Positions 7,184-15,090 are shown, counted from the stretch's first letter. The stretch: DNA of 26,765 bases from DATJFH01 sp035495815 (GCA_035495815.1 DATJFH010000233.1:1-26765); one strand, 5' to 3'. The notes: generated by a model from the letters alone, not told the origin. Made by a program: numbers and translations.

Positions 7184-8659
7184 TTGAATCGAACACTCTC
7201 CCTCTCCGTCATTCCGCTGATGCTGGCGTGCCGCGCGGCCGCGGCCGACCAGCCCGGCCAACTGGACGCCAGCCGGACTCTTTTCAGCGTCCTGGCGGCG
7301 ATCAACGCCGCCGGCTACGACGCCGATCTGGATTCACCCGCCAACCATCCCCTGCGGCGCATCATCCGCGAGGAGATCGCGAAGAAGAAACTCCCGGTGG
7401 TGGAGGACCTGAAGTACTTCTACGGCAAGCACCGGCGCAGCTCGCCGACTTACGATCTCAGCCAGTACATCTCGTTTGCGCTCTCGGTCAACGGGCCGCC
7501 CAACTTTGAAAACAAGTTCCGGAAGGTCGAGCTGCCGCCGGACGTGGAGGCCCTGGAGGGTTTCCAGGAGCTGATGGTCAAGTTCGACAAGGAAGCCAAT
7601 ATCGAAGACCTCTGGAAACGTTCGCAGCCGGCCTTCGACCGCGTGATCGAGCAGTATCACGAGCCGGTGGCCAAGGCCGTGCTGGAGGTCAACGCCTACC
7701 TGCGCAACACCACCAGCGGCTTCCTGGGCCGGCGGTTTCAGATCTACATCGACCTGCTCGGCGCCCCCAACCAGATCCAGGTGCGCGGCTACGTGGACGA
7801 CTATTACATCGTGCTCACGCCTTCGCCCGAGCCGCAGATCGACGATGTCCGGCACGCCTATCTGAGCTATCTCATCGATCCGCCGGGCATCAAATATTCC
7901 GACCTCATCCTGAAGAAGCGCGGCCTGATCGACTACGTTCAGAACGCGCCGGGGCTGCCGGAGCTGTACAAGGCGGATTTTCTGCTGCTCACCACCAAGT
8001 CGCTCATCAAGGCGATCGAGAGCCGCCTCAGCCCGGGCAACCGGCAGCAGCTGGTCGACGAGGCCCTGCGGGAAGGATACATCCTCACGCCGCATTTCGC
8101 CGAGCAGCTTGCCGTCTTCGAGAAGCAGCAGGAATCGATGCGGATCTACTTTCCGGAGCTGATCAAGTCCATCAACCTCAAGAAGGAAGAGGCGCGGCTC
8201 GCGGACGTGAAATTCTCCGAGCCGCGGGTGCGCAAAGCGCGGACGGCGCCGGCTCCACCGCCGCCGCCAGCGCCCTCCGGGCCGCGGAAGACGCTCGAAG
8301 ACGCCGAGAACGCCTACCGGGACCGGGATCTGGAAAAGGCCAAGCAGCTATACGGCAGGCTGCTCGAGGAGACGGAGGAAAAAAACCTGCACGCTTCGTC
8401 GTATTATGGTCTGGCGCGCATCGCCATCCTGCAGAAGGATCCGGAACTGGCGGAGCGGCTGTTCCAGAAAGCGCTGAGCTCGTCTCCGGACGCGCAGGTG
8501 CGAGCCTGGGTCGAGGTATACCTGGGCCGGCTCTCGGACGCGGCCGGTGAACGCGGCGAAGCCGTGAAGCATTACAAAGAAGCCCTGGCCGTGGAAGGCG
8601 GTTCGGCGGCGGCCAAAGACGCCGCACAGAAGGGGATGCAGCAGACCTTTACAAAATAA
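7184..8659 (+). CDS. Secreted hypothetical protein with C-terminal TPR
   Basis: The 491-residue product starts at TTG (7184), preceded by a purine-rich GAGCGGGA. This start gives a clean signal peptide (MNRTLSLSVIPLMLACRAAA, likely cleaved before DQPGQ). Residues about 25-340 form a helical globular domain I do not firmly recognise, containing VDDYYIVLTPSPEPQIDDVR and HAYLSYLIDP. The spacing loosely recalls DUF4932-like secreted peptidase-related proteins, where a His-rich motif sits at this place, but no intact HExxH is present. A Pro-rich linker (about 354-368) leads to a TPR tail (ENAYRDRDLEKAKQLYGRLL, YYGLARIAILQKDPELAERL). It is probably periplasmic. An ATG at 7168 belongs to another frame. 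Together with 8708 it provides the exported part of the gene string. Confidence 0.8.
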   Translation: MNRTLSLSVIPLMLACRAAAADQPGQLDASRTLFSVLAAINAAGYDADLDSPANHPLRRIIREEIAKKKLPVVEDLKYFYGKHRRSSPTYDLSQYISFALSVNGPPNFENKFRKVELPPDVEALEGFQELMVKFDKEANIEDLWKRSQPAFDRVIEQYHEPVAKAVLEVNAYLRNTTSGFLGRRFQIYIDLLGAPNQIQVRGYVDDYYIVLTPSPEPQIDDVRHAYLSYLIDPPGIKYSDLILKKRGLIDYVQNAPGLPELYKADFLLLTTKSLIKAIESRLSPGNRQQLVDEALREGYILTPHFAEQLAVFEKQQESMRIYFPELIKSINLKKEEARLADVKFSEPRVRKARTAPAPPPPPAPSGPRKTLEDAENAYRDRDLEKAKQLYGRLLEETEEKNLHASSYYGLARIAILQKDPELAERLFQKALSSSPDAQVRAWVEVYLGRLSDAAGERGEAVKHYKEALAVEGGSAAAKDAAQKGMQQTFTK

Positions 8660-8707
8660 CGCTAACGGGCGCGAGCGGACTCGGCCCGTCTCAGGAGCAT
8701 TTTCACG

Positions 8708-9487
8708 ATGAATCGACTACTTTTGGCCGGCGCGCTGGCGCTGATTTCGGGAGTGACGGGTTTGATGGCCCAAAAGCAGCCTACGCCGAAATCGCAGAAA
8801 GAGGTGGAGGCCATTCAGAAGATGTTCGGCGCACAGGATCCGGACGCCCGGATCAAAGCCGCCGACGAGCTGATGACCAAGTTCGCCGACACCGAGTTCA
8901 AGACGCTGGCGATGTACCTGACGGCCGCTTCGTATGAGCAGAAGAACGATTTCGACAAAATGATCATCTGGTGCGAGCGGACGGTGCAGGCGGATCCGAA
9001 GAACTACGCCTGCATGCTGATGATGTCCGGCGGAATCGCCAAGCGCGCCAGGGAAAACGACCTGGACCTGACCGAGAAACTGACCCGGGCCGACACGCTG
9101 GCGAAGCAGGCGCTGGATGCGTTGAAGGACGCGCCCAAGCCCAACCCCCAGATGGCGGACGCGGATTGGGAGGCGGCGAAGAAGGACTACGTGTCGCAAG
9201 CCCACGAGTCGTTCGCCCTGGCGGCCATGCTGCGCAAGAAATACGACGTGGCCATCGCGGAGTTCAAGCAGTCGGTGGAAGGCGCCGCCAATCCGGACCA
9301 GGCCACCATGGTGCGACTGGGGCAGGCCTATAATCTGGCCGGCAAGTACGACGACGCCATTGCCATCCTCGACAAGGTGATGGCGGATCCGAAGGCGCAT
9401 CCGCAGATCAAACAGTTCGCGCAAGCCGAGCGAGTGCGCGCGGTGCAGGGCAAGGGCGGTCCGGCCAAACCCGCGGAAAAAAAGTAG
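8708..9487 (+). CDS. Secreted small TPR protein
   Basis: The 259-residue product has an N-terminal signal peptide (MNRLLLAGALALISGVTGLMAQ) without a lipobox cysteine, so it is probably a soluble periplasmic protein. The rest is helical with degenerate TPR-like repeats (AMYLTAASYEQKNDFDKMI, ESFALAAMLRKKYDVAIAEF, QAYNLAGKYDDAIAILDK) and a Lys/Pro tail. An AGGAG site at about 8692-8697 precedes the ATG. It sits 48 nt after the previous secreted protein and 10 nt before rnc. It is likely an adaptor in an envelope complex. No enzyme motif is visible and the partner is unknown. Confidence 0.82.
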   Translation: MNRLLLAGALALISGVTGLMAQKQPTPKSQKEVEAIQKMFGAQDPDARIKAADELMTKFADTEFKTLAMYLTAASYEQKNDFDKMIIWCERTVQADPKNYACMLMMSGGIAKRARENDLDLTEKLTRADTLAKQALDALKDAPKPNPQMADADWEAAKKDYVSQAHESFALAAMLRKKYDVAIAEFKQSVEGAANPDQATMVRLGQAYNLAGKYDDAIAILDKVMADPKAHPQIKQFAQAERVRAVQGKGGPAKPAEKK

Positions 9488-9497
9488 ACCTGGCGCC

Positions 9498-10238
9498 ATG
9501 AGCGCGGACCTGGAAAAGCTCGAGGCCGTTCTCGGCCATCGGTTCCGCGACCGGGAAATTCTGGTGCGCGGCCTGACCCACAGCTCGCTGGTACACGAGC
9601 AGGGCGTGGAGCAGCCGGATTCGCCCACCCGGCCGCGGGCCGACAACGAGCAGATGGAGTTTCTGGGCGACGCGGTGCTGGGCTTCCTGGTCAGTGAAGC
9701 GCTGGTCCACCGCTGCCCTTCCTACTCCGAGGGGCGGCTGTCCAAACTGAAAGCGCACCTGGTCAGCGCGGCGCATCTGTGCGAAGTGGCGCGGCGGATG
9801 GAACTGGGGCAGTTCCTGATCCTCGGCCGGGGAGAAGAATTGAGCGGCGGACGGGCGAAGCGCACGCTGCTGGTGAATTGCCTGGAAGCGCTGATCGCTG
9901 CCTTGTTCCTGGACGGCGGCATCCAGGCGGCGCGCGCTTTCGTGCACCGCACGGTGATGGGTGACGGCGACAGCGAGGCCCCACCGCCGGGCGTGGAGAT
10001 TCTGGGCGCCGAAGTGAATTTCAAGGGAGCGCTTCAAGAGCTGGCCAGAACCCTGAACCTGCCGCAGCCGCGCTACGTAATCCTGAAGGAGCAGGGGCCG
10101 GAGCATTCGAAGACGTTCACCATGGAGGTGCGGCTGGGGCGGGACTGGAGCGGACAGGCGGAGGGCCCGTCCAAAAAGAGCGCCGCGCAGAAGGCCGCCC
10201 GGGAGGTCCTGACGCGCCTTCTCGAGCAGGGTTCGTGA
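9498..10238 (+). CDS. rnc: Ribonuclease III
   Basis: The 246-residue product has the usual size and layout of bacterial RNase III, which cleaves double-stranded RNA in rRNA and mRNA processing. The catalytic domain (about 1-155) has the signature NEQMEFLGDAVLG at 50-62, with E54 and D58 in the metal-binding positions, and NCLEALIAALFLDGG at 127-141. A double-stranded-RNA-binding domain follows (about 174-245: FKGALQELARTL...PSKKSAAQKAAREVL). The position usually occupied by the second metal-binding Asp (E. coli D114) appears to be Asn127, whereas the following Glu (E130) is kept. The gene begins 10 nt after the secreted TPR gene, so it is probably co-transcribed with it. The ATG start lacks a strong ribosome site. 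Confidence 0.95.
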   Translation: MSADLEKLEAVLGHRFRDREILVRGLTHSSLVHEQGVEQPDSPTRPRADNEQMEFLGDAVLGFLVSEALVHRCPSYSEGRLSKLKAHLVSAAHLCEVARRMELGQFLILGRGEELSGGRAKRTLLVNCLEALIAALFLDGGIQAARAFVHRTVMGDGDSEAPPPGVEILGAEVNFKGALQELARTLNLPQPRYVILKEQGPEHSKTFTMEVRLGRDWSGQAEGPSKKSAAQKAAREVLTRLLEQGS

Positions 10239-10296
10239 ATGGGGCGTCCACCCGCCGGTGCGCAATTGTGGGGGATGCGGGAGACTCGCGCCGTTC

Positions 10297-10309
10297 GCTC
10301 GAGTCGAGC
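10297..10309. repeat. 13-bp palindrome after rnc
   Basis: GCTCGA and TCGAGC are perfect 6-bp arms around a single G. They lie about 60 bp beyond the rnc stop codon. No T-run follows, so a terminator role is not supported. Confidence 0.3.
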
Positions 10310-10427
10310 AGAATGGCGCGAACGTGCGGCAGTGAACCCGGAGTCCGGAAAGACAGCGGTCTAGTTGTTTTGCAGACACAACTTCAGGTGAAAAAAACAC
10401 TTTTCTGATCGCGGTTCTATGATACAT

Positions 10428-10462
10428 TAGTTCTGGCGGTAAAGTACTAGAACTATTAGTAC
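10428..10462 (+). promoter_or_regulatory. Nested inverted repeats, candidate operator of the polysaccharide operon
   Basis: TAGTTCT (10428-10434) pairs with AGAACTA (10449-10455). Overlapping it, GTACTA (10444-10449) pairs with TAGTAC (10457-10462). They lie just downstream of a TATGAT hexamer (10418-10423) in the AT-rich part of the spacer. The dense symmetry suggests a binding site for a dimeric regulator near the transcription start. The regulator is unknown and the function is inferred. Confidence 0.35.
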
Positions 10463-10527
10463 CATGCTTGACAGGCGATATGGCGACCTTGGACCGGTCT
10501 GCTCGGCCGGTGCGTGACTTCCTATAA

Positions 10528-10551
10528 AGCGCCCTCGTCGGGGCGTTGTTT
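10528..10551 (+). terminator. Terminator-like hairpin in the leader of galE (possible attenuator)
   Basis: CGCCC (10530-10534) pairs with GGGCG (10541-10545) around a 6-nt loop, extended by G-U and A-U pairs (10528-10529 with 10546-10547). A short T-rich tail (TTGTTT, 10546-10551) follows. It sits about 100 nt upstream of the galE start. The T-tract is short and interrupted, so termination would be partial at best. It could be an attenuator of the operon or simply end a short upstream transcript. Confidence 0.3.
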
Positions 10552-10653
10552 GCCGCAGGTCCGGCTGAAATCGCTGTAAATAAACGATATCGGCGCGAAT
10601 ATAGGTGTGTCTCCATTCGAATCCAGTCGAGCCGCTCACAGCTTCGAGGGCGC

Positions 10654-11682
10654 ATGAACAATATTCTAGTCACCGGCGGCGCAGGGTACATCGGAAGCCA
10701 CACATCCAAACAACTCGCTCGTGAAGGCTATTCGGCCGTCGTTTTTGACAATATCGGTAAAGGTCATCGCTGGGCGGCACGCTGGGCGCCGCTGGTGGAA
10801 GGCGAGCTCGAGGATACCGAGCTGCTGCGGCATACAATTCGGTCCCACGGGGTCGAAGCGGTGATCCACTTCGCCGCCAGCGCCTGTGTAGCCGAATCGA
10901 TGCGAGATCCGCAAAGGTATTTTCGCAATAATGTGGCGGGCACGATCAGTCTGTTGGAAGCCATACGCGACACCGGCATTCGCTATATGGTCTTTTCTTC
11001 GACGTGCGCTACGTACGGCTGTCCCAGCGCGATCCCCATCACGGAAAGCGAGACACAGGCGCCGGTCAACCCGTACGGCGAGTCGAAGCTGTTCGTGGAG
11101 CGCATGTTGCACTGGCACACTCACGCCTATGGACTTCGATACGTCAGTTTGAGGTATTTCAACGCCGCGGGCGCTGATCTTGATGGCGAGCTGGGCGAGG
11201 ATCACGATCCGGAGACCCACCTGATTCCGCTGACCATTCAGACGGCTTTGCGGCAACGCGAATACCTGGAGGTCTTTGGAACGGACTATCCGACCCGGGA
11301 CGGCACAGCGATACGGGACTATATCCACGTTTGCGACCTGGCGCACGCGCACGTTTCCGCCTTGCGGTATCTCGAGCGTGGCGGAGCGAGCGACGCATTC
11401 AATCTGGGAACGGGTCGAGGGATTTCCATCCGGGAAATCATTGAATGTGTCGAGGAGGTTTCGCAGCGAATGGTGGCCGTGAGGGAGGCGCCCCGCCGTT
11501 CCGGAGACCCGAAAGAGCTGGTTGCCGATCCCAGCAAGGCCGAGAGGCTACTGGGCTGGCGCCCGCGGCACTCTGATTTGAGAAACATCGTGGAGACGGC
11601 ATGGAATTGGCACCGGCGGCCGGGATCCGAGTCCTGCAAAACGCCGGGTGGGTTCGCCCGCGCGGCCGAGCAGCGATCGTAA
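10654..11682 (+). CDS. galE: UDP-glucose 4-epimerase
   Basis: The 342-residue product is a short-chain dehydrogenase/reductase-type sugar epimerase that interconverts UDP-glucose and UDP-galactose (or related UDP-sugars) in the cytoplasm. Visible landmarks are the NAD-binding glycine motif GGAGYIGS at 8-15, the SST(C)ATYG strand at about 115-122, and the catalytic YGESK with Y141 and K145. The C-terminal half has the GalE-type segments RYFNAAGAD, RDGTAIRDYIHV, DLAHAH and FNLGTG. The ATG at 10654 is chosen because it directly precedes the first beta-strand and has GAGGG upstream; the open frame reaches 5' to 10546 without homology-like sequence. It is the first gene of the polysaccharide operon and presumably supplies a sugar donor. 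The last 20 or so residues are an unusual tail. Confidence 0.93.
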   Translation: MNNILVTGGAGYIGSHTSKQLAREGYSAVVFDNIGKGHRWAARWAPLVEGELEDTELLRHTIRSHGVEAVIHFAASACVAESMRDPQRYFRNNVAGTISLLEAIRDTGIRYMVFSSTCATYGCPSAIPITESETQAPVNPYGESKLFVERMLHWHTHAYGLRYVSLRYFNAAGADLDGELGEDHDPETHLIPLTIQTALRQREYLEVFGTDYPTRDGTAIRDYIHVCDLAHAHVSALRYLERGGASDAFNLGTGRGISIREIIECVEEVSQRMVAVREAPRRSGDPKELVADPSKAERLLGWRPRHSDLRNIVETAWNWHRRPGSESCKTPGGFARAAEQRS

Positions 11683-11694
11683 CCAAGGAGCGTC

Positions 11695-12528
11695 ATGGTC
11701 GAGACAATTTACACACACGCAGGTATCCTGGCCACTCTGCTGCTGATGCTTTATGTCGGGTATCTGCGGACGGACTGGCTGTTTACTTCAGCCGCTGTGG
11801 TGTTCGGCTCAATGGGTGTGCATGAGTTCGGCATCGGCGCAGGTTCTCCGCGCACGCTTGTAATTCTCAGCGTGATGGCGGTTGTGTTTGCAGGAGCGTT
11901 GTTGCGGAGGAATCGAGGCGCGGCCGCGGTCGCCTTTGCCATCTGGCTGATCCTGACACCGGCGCTGACACAGGCTGTTCAGGGCGGAATATCGCCCTCG
12001 GCGAGGCCGGGCGGAGCAGGTCCCGATTCCGGAATCTCCAAGACCGGCTTCATCTGCCTGTTGGGCCTGGCGACGCTGGTGGTGGGGACACGCAGGCGCG
12101 CGGCCCTCGCCGGCGAGATGCGGCAGGCGTGGGATATCAACCGTCGATTATGGGACGGAGCAAGCGACGGAATCGTGCTGGTCGACCGCCACTCGCGCGT
12201 CGTGGAGTGGAATCCGGCAATGGAGCGGCTCACCGGCGTCACGCGCCGCAACGTGGCTGGAACCGTGCTGACGGAATGCCCCGGGTTCGAGAACAGTCCG
12301 AATCACAAGGAGTGCCTGCGGCTGGCCAACCAGGGAGTGGAAATCGCGTCAGACGCCATTTCGGCCGGCGGCGCGGCCGTCTCGTCGCCTTTCCGCGCTT
12401 ACTATTCGCCCGTGCTGGGCCAGCACGGCGAACGAGCCGGGGTTTTGGCCATTGTTACCTCAAACCCTGCGCAGTATACTCTCGCGGCTCTTCCGGCGTG
12501 TAGCCGCATCGACCCATTCACAGCGTAA
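11695..12528 (+). CDS. Membrane protein with PAS sensor domain, no output domain
   Basis: The 277-residue product has about five hydrophobic segments (roughly 8-24, 28-48, 54-70, 77-95 and 118-133). A PAS domain follows at about 152-257 (LWDGASDGIVLVDRHSRVVEW, NPAMERLTGVTRRNVAGT, ending AYYSPVLGQHGERAGVLAIV). PAS domains sense ligands, redox state or light and normally pass the signal to a kinase, cyclase or regulator; none is attached here. The PAS core carries an ECPGFENSPNHKEC segment with two cysteines (195, 207). AAGGAG lies 4 nt upstream of the ATG. The gene starts 12 nt after galE and ends 12 nt before the GH-GT2 fusion, so it is embedded in the operon. A regulatory role for polysaccharide synthesis is inference. 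Confidence 0.75.
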   Translation: MVETIYTHAGILATLLLMLYVGYLRTDWLFTSAAVVFGSMGVHEFGIGAGSPRTLVILSVMAVVFAGALLRRNRGAAAVAFAIWLILTPALTQAVQGGISPSARPGGAGPDSGISKTGFICLLGLATLVVGTRRRAALAGEMRQAWDINRRLWDGASDGIVLVDRHSRVVEWNPAMERLTGVTRRNVAGTVLTECPGFENSPNHKECLRLANQGVEIASDAISAGGAAVSSPFRAYYSPVLGQHGERAGVLAIVTSNPAQYTLAALPACSRIDPFTA

Positions 12529-12540
12529 TCGGGCGAAGGT

Positions 12541-15090
12541 ATGTTCCCGGCAACCGCAACTTCACGGGAAGTCCCGCCGTCAGCGGCCACCGCGGCGGGA
12601 CGCATTCGAGTGGCGGGGAAGTTCCTGTTCCAGGGCCAAGAAAAGTATTACGTCAAGGGCGTGACGTACGGCACGTTTGATCCCCGCGAGGGTAACGTGC
12701 CGTATCCGGAGCGCGCGGCCGTCGAGCGGGACTTCGCTCGAATGTCGTCGAGCGGCTTCAATTCGGTAAGAGTTTACACCCCGCCTCCCGAATGGCTACT
12801 CGACGCCGCTGCCGGTCACGGGCTTTCCGTCATGATCGGTCTTTGCTGGGATCAGCACACTGCTTTTCTCGCCAACCGCGCCCGGGCACGCGAAATCGAG
12901 AAGGGAATGCGGGATTGCGTGCGCCGCTACGGGGATCACCCCGCCATCCTGTCTTACGCGATCGGGAACGAGATCCCCGCGACCATCGTCCGCTGGCACG
13001 GCGCCCGAAGGGTCGAACGCTTCTTACAGGGTCTGTACGAGGCCGTCAAAGAGGAATCGCCTGAGGTTCCGGTAACCTATGTCAATTTTCCGACTACCGA
13101 ATACCTCGAGCTCGGCTTCCTGGACCTGGTCTGCTTCAACGTGTACCTGGAGTCCCGCGGTTCATTCGAAAGCTATATGGCCCGGCTGCAGAATCTGACG
13201 GGAGAGCGGCCGCTGATCCTGGCCGAGCTGGGGTTGGATAGCCGCCGCAACGGCGAAGACCGGCAAGCGGACAAGCTTGCTTCGCAGATCGAAGCCGGTT
13301 TCGCGGCCGGGTGCGCCGGCGCGTTCGTGTTCGCCTGGACCGACGAGTGGCACCGGGGCGGGTCCGAAATTGAAGACTGGGATTTCGGACTGGTGCGCCG
13401 CGACAGAAGCTCGAAACCGGCGCTGCAGGCTGTCGCGCGGGGCTTCGAGCGCGTTCCCTTCCCCGCCGATCTGCCCTGGCCCCGGATCTCGGTTGTGGTT
13501 TGCACGTTCAACGGACGGCGCACGATTCGGGATTGTTTCGAGGCGTTGCAGCTCCTCGATTATCCGGACTACGAGGTGATCGTGGTCAGCGACGGATCAA
13601 GCGATGGTTGCGTGGCGCTGGCCTATGGGTACGGGCTGCGCGTTATCGCCGGATGCAATCGCGGCTTGAGCGAGGCGCGGAATGCGGGCTGCCGCGCCGC
13701 TACGGGCGAGATCGTCGCCTACATCGATGACGACGCCTACCCGGACCCGCACTGGCTGCGCTATCTCGCTCACAAATTCCTGACGACCTCGCACGCGGCG
13801 GTGGGCGGGCCGAATCTGGCGCCGCCCGGCGCAGGCTGGGTAGCGGACTGCGTCGCCAATGCGCCCGGAGGCCCGAGCCACGTCCTGGTGTCGGACCTCG
13901 AGGCCGAGCATATTCCAGGATGCAATATGGCTTATCGCAAGCGCTGCCTGGAGGAAGTGGGGGGCTTCGACGCGCAGTTCCGGATCGCCGGAGATGACGT
14001 GGACCTGTGCTGGAAATTGCTGGAACGGGGGCGCACGATTGGCTTTGCGCCCGGAGCGATGGTCTGGCATCAGCGGCGCAACTCGGTCCGCGCTTATTGG
14101 AGGCAACAGAAGAACTACGGCAAGGCCGAAGCCATGCTGGAGCGGAAATGGCCGGAGAAATTCAGTTCCGCCGGTCATCCCTCCTGGGCAGGCAGAGTGT
14201 ACGGCAGGGGCCACACGGCGGGCGTGCAGATCTGGCGCAGCCGCATCTACCAGGGAATCTGGGGCAGCGCCCCGTTTCAGGCCATTTACGAGCCTCCGGC
14301 GACTCTGTGGGATTACCTGCCGCTCATGCCCGAATGGTATCTGGTAAATGCCGCTCTGCTGGCGCTGGTACTACTGGCTGTGTTATGGACCCCGTTGCTG
14401 GCGGCCGTGCCCGTGCTGGTCCTCACCGCCGGCATGCCGTTGCTGCAGGCGATCACCAGCGCTCTCAAAGCCTGTTTCCCGACCGAGCCGATCGGCACGG
14501 CGCAGGTGATCAAGCGCCGGATCCTCACAGCATTCCTTCACATCCTGCAGCCTATGGCGAGATTGTGGGGCCGTTTGAGTTTCGGGCTGTCGCCTTGGCG
14601 CACCCCAGGACGAAGCGGATTGATGTGGCCCATTCCCCGCCAGCGCTGTTTGTGGAGCGAACGGTGGAGGCCTCCCGAGGAAAGGCTTCAAGCGCTTTAC
14701 AACACCGCCAAGGCGGCCGGGGCGCGGATCGCGGCCGGGGGAGACTTCGATGACTGGGACCTGGAGATACGGGGCGGATTGATGGGTTCGGCGCGTGCGC
14801 TCATGGCCACCGAAGACCACGCGGCGGGACGCCAGCTCATTCGATTTCGACTGAAACCGCGCGTCTCGCTCACCGTATCCGTTCTGATCGCAATCCTCGC
14901 CATCCTGGCGACGGCCGCCATCTGCAACGGCGCGCGGGTGGCCGGAGCGGTCCTCACAACCCAAGCTGTTCTCTTGGCCGGCCGGACCCTGATGGAGCAG
15001 GCGGCGGCGCTTGCGGCCGCGATGGCGGCGATCCGGGCGCTCGAGCAACAGCAGGAACTCATACCGCTTTCCGCGGCGGAGCAGGAATGA
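12541..15090 (+). CDS. Glycoside hydrolase (GH2/GH5-like)-glycosyltransferase 2 fusion, membrane protein
   Basis: The 849-residue product joins two enzymes. Residues about 20-300 form a TIM-barrel glycosidase-like domain (YYVKGVTYGTFDP, FNSVRVYTPPPEWLLDAA). A putative acid/base Glu is E144 in SYAIGNEIPA, and a putative nucleophile is E229 in LILAELGLDS, spaced as in clan GH-A. Residues about 313-560 form a family-2 glycosyltransferase (ISVVVCTFNGRRTI, VIVVSDGSSDG, D396-D398 in YIDDDAYPDP, and GDDVDLCWK at 484-492, followed by YWRQQKNYGKAEAML). Hydrophobic segments lie at about 600-645 and about 775-817. The GT2 should add a sugar to a growing chain at the inner membrane. The hydrolase half may trim or transfer, and its topology is uncertain. 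The gene ends in a 4-nt overlap with the ABC gene. Confidence 0.88.
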   Translation: MFPATATSREVPPSAATAAGRIRVAGKFLFQGQEKYYVKGVTYGTFDPREGNVPYPERAAVERDFARMSSSGFNSVRVYTPPPEWLLDAAAGHGLSVMIGLCWDQHTAFLANRARAREIEKGMRDCVRRYGDHPAILSYAIGNEIPATIVRWHGARRVERFLQGLYEAVKEESPEVPVTYVNFPTTEYLELGFLDLVCFNVYLESRGSFESYMARLQNLTGERPLILAELGLDSRRNGEDRQADKLASQIEAGFAAGCAGAFVFAWTDEWHRGGSEIEDWDFGLVRRDRSSKPALQAVARGFERVPFPADLPWPRISVVVCTFNGRRTIRDCFEALQLLDYPDYEVIVVSDGSSDGCVALAYGYGLRVIAGCNRGLSEARNAGCRAATGEIVAYIDDDAYPDPHWLRYLAHKFLTTSHAAVGGPNLAPPGAGWVADCVANAPGGPSHVLVSDLEAEHIPGCNMAYRKRCLEEVGGFDAQFRIAGDDVDLCWKLLERGRTIGFAPGAMVWHQRRNSVRAYWRQQKNYGKAEAMLERKWPEKFSSAGHPSWAGRVYGRGHTAGVQIWRSRIYQGIWGSAPFQAIYEPPATLWDYLPLMPEWYLVNAALLALVLLAVLWTPLLAAVPVLVLTAGMPLLQAITSALKACFPTEPIGTAQVIKRRILTAFLHILQPMARLWGRLSFGLSPWRTPGRSGLMWPIPRQRCLWSERWRPPEERLQALYNTAKAAGARIAAGGDFDDWDLEIRGGLMGSARALMATEDHAAGRQLIRFRLKPRVSLTVSVLIAILAILATAAICNGARVAGAVLTTQAVLLAGRTLMEQAAALAAAMAAIRALEQQQELIPLSAAEQE

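Larger units (their letters stand above)
10239..10653. other. Intergenic leader between rnc and the polysaccharide operon
   Basis: This 415-bp gap holds no convincing gene. Its first half has short palindromes (GCTCGA-G-TCGAGC at 10297-10309; AGTTGT/ACAACT at 10363-10383) that may belong to the end of the rnc transcript. Its middle (about 10380-10465) is notably AT-rich, with a TATGAT hexamer at 10418-10423 that could be a -10 box, although no good -35 precedes it at the right spacing. Nested inverted repeats at 10428-10462 and a terminator-like hairpin at 10528-10551 follow. This is the probable promoter and leader of the galE operon. Confidence 0.6.

Noticed and set aside
8664..8690. ACGGGC/GCCCGT repeat between the two secreted-protein genes as a terminator
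   Set aside because: Six-bp arms with a 14-nt loop and no T-tract; it also lies in a short gap of what seems one operon.
10468..10473. TTGACA as a perfect -35 box
   Set aside because: No -10-like hexamer occurs at 16-18 bp downstream (the region is GC-rich), so it is not supported as a promoter.
10464..10517. 17-codon frame starting ATGCTTGACAGG in the leader
   Set aside because: No ribosome site, no repeated regulatory codon and no conservation visible; cannot be called a leader peptide.
10546..10653. 36-codon 5' extension of galE
   Set aside because: Sequence does not resemble GalE and the ATG at 10654 has a ribosome site and directly precedes the NAD-binding strand.
9408..10709. 433-codon minus-strand frame across rnc and the leader
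   Set aside because: It lies antisense to a well-supported rnc and contains no recognisable motif.
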